A DNA stretch of 64,000 nt from Vitis vinifera (lineage: Eukaryota; Streptophyta; Magnoliopsida; Vitales; Vitaceae): NCBI RefSeq assembly GCF_030704535.1, contig NC_081817.1, forward strand, positions 28,459,001 to 28,523,000, in the 5' to 3' direction. Of this stretch, positions 56,101 to 64,000 are shown one piece after another. A program made the position numbers and the translations under genes. Under the pieces are notes generated by a model. It was not told where the DNA came from. It worked only from the letters and a program-made list of their open reading frames with translations, and made no database searches. Each line of letters begins with the position of its first letter. Positions within the stretch are counted from its first letter, which is position 1.

Positions 56101-57787
56101 ATGGAATGGCTCTATGGGTTAGTGGACAAAGTTTCTTCTTTCAAATCATTTTCCTTGAATATCATGTGAACCTGAATAGTGACCTTTTTCCTGCGATAAA
56201 ATAGTTATTCATCAAAGGAAACATCTCAGATAAGTAATCCCAGAAATTCTGAGATTAGTTTTTCGTAAGTGTTTAGATGTGTTTGGATGGTGCAGACTAA
56301 ATGAAAGGTCCTGTCACGGGATGCATAAAAGATGAAGTTTTAAGAATGATTACAGGCAATGCTGATGATAGATAGTTCTTGTATAGGGTTATACATGCAC
56401 ACTCAAACACACACATATAGACAGACATATAGACATATAAACAGATAATAAGGTTGAGCGTTCCACAACCTATATCTAGAACCATTTTGTTAGTACTAGG
56501 CTTACAGCACCTAGCTCTGCTCAACTAGATGCAAATGCAAACCCATGAACCACCAATCACCCAACAAACAGCCAACACATCCTCAAACTTGTCCCAGATT
56601 CAGTCCAAAGCTTGTCCCAAATCCACCAAAGTCATCCTATTTTAACCCATCTGAAGTCCACCAAAGCTGAGCTGCTTCCAAATGAACAATCAAACTGAAT
56701 AAGTAACAGTGAAGGCTTGTAAGCAACGTCAAGAATGATCGTTTAACTCCAGCAACCTCAAGAATGCTAATTTAACTCGACAAAGCCAGTTTTTCTTTTC
56801 CAAGTCCCTTTTCACATACAGATGAAAATCTAGCCCATGTATGAGTTCGCTTTTTTTCTTCATTATCATCTATTTGACTAGTTGAGACAACATTCGCTAT
56901 TCAATACTGGCTTAGTAGTGCATCACAGGGTACCTAACCCTTTTCCATGGCACAGTTTGATCCAAAAACTATTATCAATGATGTGTTTTTTTATCAGAAT
57001 TATCAATGATATGCTTTTGTCTCTAAACTATTTTAAGTCTGTATGTGAAACTTCCTAATTACTCATTCCCCATGTCTCAAAGTAGGTAGTTACTGCTCTT
57101 TCTGTCAACCTCTTTTCAGATGCATTACAACTGCCCCCACCTTCTGGATTGAGCATTGTACACAAGTTGCCTACCATTTGTTAGGAGCGATTTGATTTCA
57201 ATGCTTTATTCCTAATCTCAGAATTAGACAGTCACTATGAAATATAAATGCAACTAAAGATTTGGTAGCAACCAAAAGGAATAAGAAAGGACTCAAAAAT
57301 ATCACATGCAAACCGACTATACATGTTAAGACTCATTGTGAGACATGGGTAATGATTGGAACTCATGAAGTTTCTACAGCTTGAAGTCCTAATATTTTTA
57401 GCATTTCTTCTCTGCATGTACAGTGCATATAGTACAGGTACAGAGCTTTGGAACTGGAAATGGACCTAATCAATCCAAAGAAAATCAAACAGCTCAGAAA
57501 ACAAATCAACGTTAGAAATATGGACCAAGATTCTTTATTACAATGACCAAGTACCAGCTCAAAGAGTCAAAATATATAACTTTTCCAACACACACTGACG
57601 AAGAAACCATGCAATGGTTCACAAACATCAACAACATGCAAAGAACACATACCACAAGGGTGTCGTCCGTGTAATCCCCCATGAACTCCTTCAGCTTCTC
57701 CTTCACTCTCTCCCTCAACCTCGCCGCTCCATCTCCACTAAAATTAACCCTAAATGTCCGATCATCCATCCGATCCGCACCCTCCAT
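43760..57787 (-). CDS. RNA-binding protein with Nab2/PWI-like N-terminus and PABPN1-like RRM (9 exons)
   Basis: Coding exons (minus): 57787-57653, 55294-55194, 55085-54725, 47366-46476, 46361-46304, 45859-45798, 45699-45593, 45466-45379, 44059-43760. They total 2,103 nt, or 700 residues plus stop, with phase kept at each GT/AG junction. Residues ~20-95 (RERVKEKLKEFMGDYTDDTL ... VFLGDDSHSFVSWLWDHL) form a PWI-like helical fold as at the N-terminus of Nab2/ZC3H14 proteins. Residues ~95-500 are charged and disordered (RSLSPKHPNQKKRNR). One RRM follows at ~531-605, with RNP2 IFVNNV and RNP1 KGSAYVEF; the usual aromatic at RNP1 position 3 is Ser. The tail is Arg/Ala-rich. It resembles Arabidopsis At3g12640-type proteins (from memory); nuclear mRNA binding, perhaps of poly(A), is inferred. 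The 7.4 kb intron 3 is filled with LINE pieces. Confidence 0.9.
44620..44775 (+). mobile_element. Small LINE relic in intron 8 of the RNA-binding gene
   Basis: TGGAACACAGCCCCACTTTG (44662 on) translates to WNTAPLCSLWMEINRKIIDD, which matches the WNxxPLCxFWxVWKERNRxxFxD segment after the LINE zinc-binding domain. Only this stretch is recognisable. It lies antisense to the host gene. Confidence 0.55.
44798..45125 (+). mobile_element. MITE-like element, diverged copy
   Basis: It begins GGCTATGTTTGTTTCC after TTA and follows the 60161-60485 element through CAAATATAATTAAAAT, TTTTTAAATTATTTAAT and the TTTTCTTCTACTTTTCC region. The right terminal repeat is degraded. It lies in intron 8 of the RNA-binding gene. 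Confidence 0.6.
46085..46185 (-). mobile_element. SINE-like relic with Pol III box B
   Basis: On the minus strand, CCTAACTCAAG (46177-46167) resembles box A and GGTTTGATTCC (46132-46122) is a near-consensus box B, 34 nt apart, followed by an A-rich tract. It lies in intron 5 of the RNA-binding gene. Confidence 0.5.
47700..47950 (+). repeat. Retroposon-like 3' segment, related to 54420-54560
   Basis: It shares GTGGTCWAGA, TTGYTTGGG, GATTATTCCTCT or GATTGTTCCTCT, and ACTTCATTGGTTRTATA with 54425-54485, and both end near ...CTATCA followed by A-rich DNA. Both look like ends of related LINE-type insertions in intron 3. Confidence 0.45.
49890..52610 (+). mobile_element. 5'-truncated LINE, nearly continuous ORF2 with two stops
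   Basis: From 49899 to 52481 one frame covers the linker, the reverse transcriptase (LKKVLDRVVSVDQNAFVRGR, KLDIEKAYDS, GLQQGDPLSPYLF, FADDT), the thumb region and a zf-RVT zinc-binding domain (CFLCGCEEENANHILLHC). It is broken only by TAG at 50244-50246 and TAA at 52035-52037. The endonuclease half is missing. The 3' end carries GTATACCCCCTGTATAC and ends CTATC plus poly(A) near 52605. ATACAAAAATTA at 49867-49878 and 52611-52622 may be the target-site duplication. It lies antisense in intron 3 of the RNA-binding gene. Confidence 0.92.
52628..52935 (-). mobile_element. LINE 3'-end fragment, antisense to the one before it
   Basis: It begins on the plus strand with a T-run, GGGATAGGTAAAC and ATATATTAAAAG, the reverse of a LINE 3' end. 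No clear coding match was found in the rest, so the boundary at ~52935 is approximate. Confidence 0.5.
53060..53625 (-). mobile_element. LINE zf-RVT relic
   Basis: On the minus strand, about 53600-53380 translates to INHILVRC, then SLVRKTF, then VVSLCIFWIVWKERNKITFE-like text with shifts, which is the end of LINE ORF2. A (GT)21 run at 53072-53113 lies at its 3' end. Confidence 0.65.
53072..53113. repeat. (GT)21 microsatellite
   Basis: A perfect GT dinucleotide run of about 42 bp, likely to vary between individuals. Confidence 0.95.
55740..56170 (+). mobile_element. Probable LINE zf-RVT relic in intron 1 of the RNA-binding gene
   Basis: Near 56000-56040 the plus strand gives AVFWCIWKEKNIKIF, which matches the FWxxWKERNxxxF motif near the LINE C-terminus. 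Upstream text is too decayed to assign. It is antisense to the host gene. Confidence 0.55.
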
Positions 57788-57800
57788 CTCCAATTTTCAG

Positions 57801-58330
57801 TAACCCTAACTGCTATCCACCGATAAACCACTCTACTCCCAAACCGTGATCTCACTGATTGATGAATGCAGAAACCATGAATAAAACCCTAGCTATTTAA
57901 CGTCTCCAAAGAATGTGTCGCGATGGCCAAGCATCAATTTTTGGTTTTTTCTTTCTCAGATTTTCTCGGGAAAGTGAGCCAAAATAACATACCCTAACTC
58001 CTCTCCACCGCTACAATCAATTTCCCCCTTTTCCCGATCTCACCAATTGAAAAATACAACAACCGATACACAAAACCCTAGCTACTTTACTTCTCCAAAG
58101 AATGTGCCCCTACCAATTTTCGTGTTTTTTTCCTCTGTATGAGATTTGCTCGGGAAAGTAAGGGAAACAACATACCCTAACTTTTCTCCACCGCTACAAT
58201 CAATCTCCTCCGAATCCCGATCCCACTGATCGACAAACACAGCAAACGATACATAAAACCCTATATACTCAACTTCTCCCAATTATCGATTTTCGATTTT
58301 TGGTTTCTCTGACATTTGCCGCGATCCCAG
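57801..58330 (-). repeat. ~185 bp tandem repeat in the promoter/5' UTR of the RNA-binding gene
   Basis: Three head-to-tail units begin with CCCTAAC at 57796, ~57992 and ~58174. They share CTCTCCACCGCTACAATCAAT, CCCGATCTCAC or CCCGATCCCAC, ATAAAACCCTA, CTTCTCCAAAGAATGTG and a CTCGGGAAAGT...AACATA end. The first unit directly abuts the start codon region and the third is partial. The units carry AAACCCTA-type telo-box words in the gene's antisense direction. Confidence 0.85.
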
Positions 58331-58559
58331 TTGGCGGATACAAAACTGCTTCAAAGAATGTGGCACGATATAGGAACTACGGATTTCCGCCTTTTTCTTT
58401 CCCCTGTTCTCTGAAATTTTTATGGGGAAAGCGAAGGAAAATATTTTATTTGGAGCGAATTCAATTTTCCAGGAAACCCAAAAAAAGGGTTTGAAAGCGA
58501 AAACCCCAGAAATTCCTTCTCTCTGGGGGAGATACCAAATGAGGCATGAAGAGAAGAGA

Positions 58560-61145
58560 GGGGTTTATGAGTCACTGTTTGGTAACTAAATGGTTTTCCT
58601 TTTTATAATAAAAATAAACAAATAAATATTTTTAAATAAAGATAAAAAAGTTAGTTGGATGCTTAATTTTAATTTTTAAAGTTTTAATGGCCATTTAAAT
58701 TCTATTTTCGTGAAAAAATAAATATAAAAAAAAATCTTATGACCTCTTCAAAAGTTTAAAAAAAAAAAAATCTTAATATCTCTTTGATAATTATTTTTTA
58801 AAATAGCATACTGCTTTCTGGTTTTACAATTACTTTTTCTAAACATTTTTTATAGAAAATAATTTTTTAAAAGTACATTATTTTTCAAAACAAATCAAAT
58901 GGTTTTCTAATTTTTATACACTCATATAAAAAAATTACAAAATATGAATTCAAATTTATAAAATACAAATTTCAAGCAGTTATTTTAAAAATAATTAGCA
59001 TTTCATGCATATATTGATTTTATAGATACGATATTTTACCATCTTAAATACTATATTTTAATTATGAGTACGCGAAATTTAAATTATGTTTAGAGAGTTT
59101 CTATTTTATAATTATTTGTACATATATGTGTGAAAATTCAGTTTTTCATTTTTAAAATATTTTATAGAATTTTTTTTTAAAAAAAAATTATTTTTTCACA
59201 TATGAGGTTTTAAATAATTTTAAGTGGGGATTGTCTTTTTTTCACAACATTTCTAAAATGAATGTCATTAAATAGACCTTTAGATAGCATTTGATAAACT
59301 TGAAAAATTAAATATTAAAAAATTTAAATATTTATAAATGTTGAAAATTATAGTATTGAATTGGTAAAAAAAAAACACTTATTTATTGTAAGGATTGAGT
59401 TTAATTTAATTATTTGTTCTTTAAAAATCTAATTTTACATATTATGATTAAATTTATAGAATATTATTGGTTTTTCTTCCATTTGAATATAAGGGCTATT
59501 TATCAATAATAGCTAAAAGATTTATTAGATAATTATGGTCTAATTAAAAACTATTTTTTAGAATAGTTTTATGTTATCCAAAACAAAAAACAAGAAAACA
59601 TTTTGATAATAAAAAAATATTTTATGCTTTCTGATATGATCTTAATTTTTTTATGATTGCCCTAATTTCAATGTCTTTTGTTAACAAAGGTTTATACTCG
59701 TCATCCATTACATTATTGTCTGACATTAGATTCAAAAACTAAAGGTGAAGAAAGTTGTTACAAAGATTAGCCAACCCTACATAAATCCAAATACACTACT
59801 ATTTAATTGTTGGACAAAAACTTGCAATTTCTTTGAGTGTTGGAAGTCTTGATAAAAAGGAAATGGTTGAATATGAGAATTCCCTTTAGTGGTTGGAAGA
59901 GAATATAAATACAAAATCTCATGTATTGATGTGGAACATTTTGCATGGGAGATTAAAGAGACCAATAAAATATTTAAATAGTTTATAATCCTATTTTTAT
60001 TTATTTTTTACCTATATAATATTGATAATGTTTATCATTGTTAGGCATGAACAGGGATATTGGGTGAAGGGGTTGTAATGTTACTATAGAGCAGATGCAT
60101 TGATTAGATATTTAAGTTCGAACCACGATCTTTGAATTCATATTTCAATTTGATCCTTTAGGCTATGTTTGGTTCCTATAAAGTATAAAGGAAAGAAAAA
60201 AAATGCTAAGGAAAATGATTTTCTCATGTTTGGTTGTCTTATGAAAAATATCAAAGAAAATCAAATATAATTAAAATTAATTAAAAACTTATGTATTTTT
60301 AAATTATTTAATCTTTATATTGATGAGTTAAAATAAATAAAATGAGTTTGAAGTAACAAAAAAAATAATTTATCAACTTTTAATCTATTTTTTTATTTTC
60401 CTTCACTTTTTATTTCCTTCTACTTTTCCTTTGCATTTTCTTTCCCTCGCATTTTCCCTCAAATTTTCCGGAAACCAAACATAGCAATGTATTGGTATTA
60501 ACTTTTGATATTTTCACCATAACAAACTCCAATTTAGGAGAGTTTGATGATGAAGTTTAAAGGTTTTTACTATAGAAATGTCCAAGCGTTTTTTCAAACT
60601 CTCTTATGAAGGATTTTGCAAACATTTTACAAGGAAACTATAATTATCAATACCTCAAAAGTTATTTATATAACTTTTATTTTATTTTATTATATGAAAC
60701 TAGTAATAAAAATTGTAATTTAAAATAAAATAAGATAGATTTTACGATGAAAAAAAAGTAAAAAGAAAAAAAGAGCATCCCTCTTACTTTGGTTCTAAAA
60801 AAATTACTTTTATGCGATTTTTGATTTAAAACAAACACTTTATGCATGGACGCTTGAAAAGACAAGGTTCTAGAACATAACTGTTTACATGCCACGTAGA
60901 CATCCGAACGAGTGACTCACGCAAAAGGACAAAAACAAATATTTTAATATTAAAAAAGTAAAAATAAGCGCAAAAAATAATCACACGTAACCCATTTTCC
61001 ACCGCCTCCAATCAGCTGCGGTCGAGCCCATGGAAACCACGCATAGCGTTGAATCTAATTGGCTGGAATCTCTACTCCCTATGAAGCCAATAATGAATTG
61101 ACACGTAGAAAACCACACCGTGCACCAACCGCGTCTGATCGCTGC
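58560..61145. other. AT-rich intergenic between divergent genes
   Basis: No gene recognised. It contains a MITE at 60161-60485 and long A/T-rich, partly palindromic stretches at 58780-59620. Confidence 0.5.
60161..60485 (+). mobile_element. MITE with ~15 bp terminal inverted repeats
   Basis: The left end GGCTATGTTTGGTTCC is inversely matched by the right end GGAAACCAAACATAGC (60470-60485). The ~325 bp AT-rich interior has no frame. Related copies lie at 44798-45125 and 28920-29115. A target-site duplication is not certain; TTA precedes both the 44.8 and 60.2 kb copies, but the right flank does not repeat it. Confidence 0.75.
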
Positions 61146-61149
61146 CCCC

Positions 61150-61460
61150 TTTCTCTCTCCTCCAGCTCCGCCATAAATACGCACCTCCACCGCTTGGCTC
61201 CGACGACTCCGATTCTCTGAGATGGTCTCTCTCCTGTTCGCTTAGGGTTTGTGTTTGTTTCTTTCTGTATAGACTCCCTCTCTATTATCCCGCACTTTCT
61301 CGCCTTCTCTCGTGTGGTTCTGATGTGAATTTTTTTTGGTTGCGGTTTGTGTCATAGGGGACAAGGATTGTCTGGTGTGATTGTTTTGGTTGTTGAGTTT
61401 CGGAGCGATCGATCACAGGAGCTGATTCGACGAAGACGTCCCCCTTGCGAGCAGGTGAGA
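61150..61460 (+). promoter_or_regulatory. Putative promoter and non-coding first exon of a rightward gene
   Basis: CCATAAATAC at 61171-61180 is a TATA-like element in a GC-richer, pyrimidine-rich stretch typical of plant promoters. A plausible leader exon ends GCGAGCAG|GTGAGA near 61455. ATGs in the leader are followed quickly by stops. The coding part of this gene was not found, so it should lie to the right of the window. Confidence 0.45.
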
Positions 61461-61573
61461 TGTGGAATCGCCGTGACTCATTCGATATTAAAAGATGATT
61501 TTTGTTTGCTGATTTTTCCGGTTTTTTTGTTGTTGTTTTGATTTGGCTTGGTTCGATTTCTTTTTCGTTACTG

Positions 61574-61611
<38 letters not shown>
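61574..61611. repeat. (TTA)n microsatellite
   Basis: About 12 TTA units in the presumed leader intron. Confidence 0.9.
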
Positions 61612-61612
<1 letters not shown>

Positions 61613-61779
61613 GTTATCTGGCTGTGGAAATGAGTCGAGATTGAGTTTTTTGTGCAAGGAAAAATTGATTGTTTTGGTTACTAAAAGGTGTGATACTACC
61701 TGTTGTGGTTGTTTTGTGGGAGATCACGTAATGAAAAGCCTTTCAATTCTTATAGAAACCAGTGGTTGGGATTGATGAT

Positions 61780-62640
61780 TGGACTGGAAGAGGTTTTGGA
61801 AGTGTTTTTCGGTTGCAGCCTTTGAAGAGAGACTAAAATACCCAAGGACTGGTAAGTCCCGTTCAACTAAATGTTTAATCGCTTCTGATTCAAGGTTAAG
61901 GAAAGAGTGTCCTCAGATTCTATTCGATGAAGGGTCATTCCATTACCTTCTTCTTTCCAGAGTCAAAGGGGGTAGGCTCTATACGCCTGCAGGTCCATAT
62001 GTTCATCTCTATCCTTCCTTCTTATGGATTGTAGATCGTAACAATACAACAGAGGTAAATCAAACCATCAGTGACAGGGGAAAAGAGAGGAATTTTTCAG
62101 TGCCATGAACCTAATTATGATAGGGCTCGATGACTATGTCTTGTAGATGCTACCTTACAAGGGAAGAGAATCCACGCTTCCGCCAGGGAGTTCAGTTGGT
62201 CGGACAAGCAGAGATCACTTTTCAACCAGATTTGAATGAATTGGTGGTTCTAAATCAGGCTGAAAACCAATGGAATTTTTTATTTTTTTGATAGGTAAAT
62301 TTTGCTGAAGACCACTGAAATTTGTTCATGTAAATTGATGAAGCAGAAGGAAATTGACAAGGAAGTATGGAGGAGGATTCATCATGCATAAACACACTAG
62401 GAATTTGGATTTGGTAGGGAAAAGAGCGTTGATTATTCCATGGATGAGAAAAGGAATTGGTTTTGAGCATCTTGATTGTGGTGTAAAATGCAAATCCTTC
62501 ATGGGTGCTCAAATTCAGTTACAATATGGAGGCATAAAGATCTCACTTAGTACAGTAGGGTTCATAAGAGGAGTTTGAAGCAGGGAACTTTATGGTGGAT
62601 AACACAGGATTTGGATGAGGATGTGGAAATAGATGCAGCT
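61780..62640. other. Unassigned mid-GC sequence
   Basis: An open stretch on the plus strand (61779-62108) and further short frames to 62578 have more balanced base composition than the surrounding DNA but match no family I recognise. They may be part of a leader intron, a decayed element or organelle-derived DNA. Confidence 0.3.
62259..62323 (-). mobile_element. LINE-tail micro-insertion with imperfect duplication
   Basis: GCTGAARACCAMTGRAATTT is at 62259-62278 and 62304-62323 with three mismatches. The ~25 bp between contains a T-run and GATAGGTAAA, the reverse of a LINE 3' terminus. Confidence 0.55.
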
Positions 62641-62651
62641 AACAGAAGAAG

Positions 62652-63930
62652 ATTACATATATAGAAAAACCATGTGCTTGTTCTCGTAGGGGATTTGAAA
62701 ATCATCTACCTTTTGAATGTTTATAGTTAAAGTACGTTGGTGAGGTTAGACAAGAGGATAGGTATTTTGCTATTGTTGGTGTGTTTTATTTTCTAGCACA
62801 CAGCCACATGTCTAATCAATACTACTAGGGCTTTGGCGGTACATGTGGAAGGACTGAGTTGGTGTGAAGCATATCAGTGTCATTGTCTATCCTTCATTAA
62901 CTTGTTAAATTTCCCTTTGTAGGCTGCTGGTGGGCATTGTCACAAATGCGTAAATTATTTGTCGTTTGTATGTCTTTTGTTTGCTACAGTTTTTTTCTTC
63001 CCAATTTCCAAGTTTTTGACTTGTAGAACATCTTGGGTTTATGCGGGTTGCTGGAAGCAAGAAATTGATTAGTTGTCAGTGCAGGCAGTTAGACATAATG
63101 CTGTTGGTTGGCACACTAGTATGCACATTCTTTTCGTTTTCTTTGGATTGCTCCTGAGGCCTGGCTCAAGTGGAGAAGGGAGAGTTTATAGTTCTAATTC
63201 CATTTACCAAAAAAAAAGCAAAAAATCTCATTTTCCTTTGTTTCCCTTCCTGTATCGCTCTTTTTTTCTCTGTTTTCGTAATTTAATTTCTGCCCCTATT
63301 TACTACATATAGAAAAACCATGTGCTGGTTCAAGTAGGGGATTTTGGAAATCATCTACCTTCTGAATGTTTATAGTTAAAGTCCGTTGGTGAGGCTAGAC
63401 AAAGGATAGGTATTTTGCTATTGTTGGTGTGTTTTATTCATCTAGCACACAGCTACATGTCTAACCCATGCTAGGGCTTGTCTATCCTTCATTAATTTGT
63501 GAAATTTCTTGTTGTAGACTGCTGGTGGGCATTGTTGCAAAGTGGGTAAACAGCATAAATTACTTATCTTGTTGTTTGTATGTCTTTTGTTTGCTATAAT
63601 TTCTTTCTTCCTAATTTCCAAGTTTTTGACTTGTAGAACATCTTGGGCTTATGTGGGTTGCTGGAAGCAAGAAACTAGTTAGTTGGCTGTGCAGGCAATT
63701 AGACTTAAAAACTGTTGGGATTTCACACTAATATGCACATTTTTTCCTTTTCTTTGGATTGCCCTGATTCCTGGCTCAGGTGGAGATGGGAAAGTTTATA
63801 GTTCTAATTCCATTTACCAAAAAAAGAAAAAAAAAATCTCATTTTCCTTTTTTTTTTTTTTTCCTTTCTTGTATTGCTCTATTTTTCTCTGTTTTTGTAA
63901 TTTAATATTTGCCCTTATTTATTAGTTCAT
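62652..63930 (+). repeat. ~650 bp tandem duplication
   Basis: 62652-63299 and 63300-63930 match along their length. Shared words include ATAGAAAAACCATGTGCT (62661 and 63309), TAGGTATTTTGCTATTGTTG, GTAGAACATCTTGGG, and TTTATAGTTCTAATTCCATT. The second copy has a ~60 bp deletion and other small changes. It lies in the presumed leader intron of the rightward gene and may continue past the edge. Confidence 0.9.
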
Positions 63931-64000
63931 ATGATTAACAGGGTATTGCTAATTGTTTAGGAACTAGGATTGAAATTATTGCTCCCTAAAACTATTATTA

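Overview
This is a window of plant nuclear genome, from a woody eudicot and most likely grapevine (Vitis). The reasons are GT-AG introns of plant type, AT-rich intergenic DNA, LINE, Copia, TRIM and SINE retroelements inside introns, a plant-type U1 snRNA gene, a BAHD acyltransferase and arabinogalactan peptides. The genus is inferred from the general look of genes and repeats; no search was run.

Layout. 1-1192 is a tandem array of a ~330 bp unit that runs off the left edge. 3100-25181 (+) is a 15-exon gene for a 951-residue AT-hook/WD40 protein resembling plant TFIIIC-subunit-like proteins. Its introns hold an antisense LINE 3' end, a TRIM with target-site duplications, a SINE, a 107 bp LINE tail with a 17 bp duplication, an older LINE relic and a full-length 5,034 bp Copia element on the opposite strand. 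25.2-28.5 kb holds a SINE, a 23 bp LINE-tail insertion, a decayed subtilase pseudogene and a duplicated repeat. 30313-31680 (-) is an intronless BAHD acyltransferase. 33272-33457 (+) is an AGP23-like arabinogalactan peptide. 35094-35253 (+) is a U1 snRNA gene with a complete plant Pol II snRNA promoter and 3' box, but with two changes in the loop that binds U1-70K. 36574-36789 (+) is a small secreted or membrane peptide candidate. 37983-38942 (+) encodes a probably mitochondrial membrane protein of unknown function. 40.9-41.5 kb is a LINE relic. 57787-43760 (-) is a nine-exon gene for a 700-residue RNA-binding protein with a Nab2/PWI-like N-terminus and one PABPN1-like RRM; its largest intron holds several LINE pieces, and a ~185 bp tandem repeat sits in its promoter/5' UTR. 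61.15-64 kb looks like the promoter and 5' leader of a rightward gene that continues past the window, and it contains a ~650 bp tandem duplication.

The protein genes share no obvious pathway. Three loci act in RNA metabolism: a Pol III transcription-factor-like protein, U1 snRNA, and a poly(A)-RNA-binding-type protein. This is probably coincidence of position. Exon models were built by hand from splice sites and reading phase: both multi-exon models keep phase through every junction and end at a stop, but neither has transcript support here. No defence system, CRISPR array or gene cluster was found. The most notable items are the variant U1 gene, the TRIM and short retroposons with readable target-site duplications, the exact 240 bp AT-hook duplication inside an exon, and the repeat-built leader regions.
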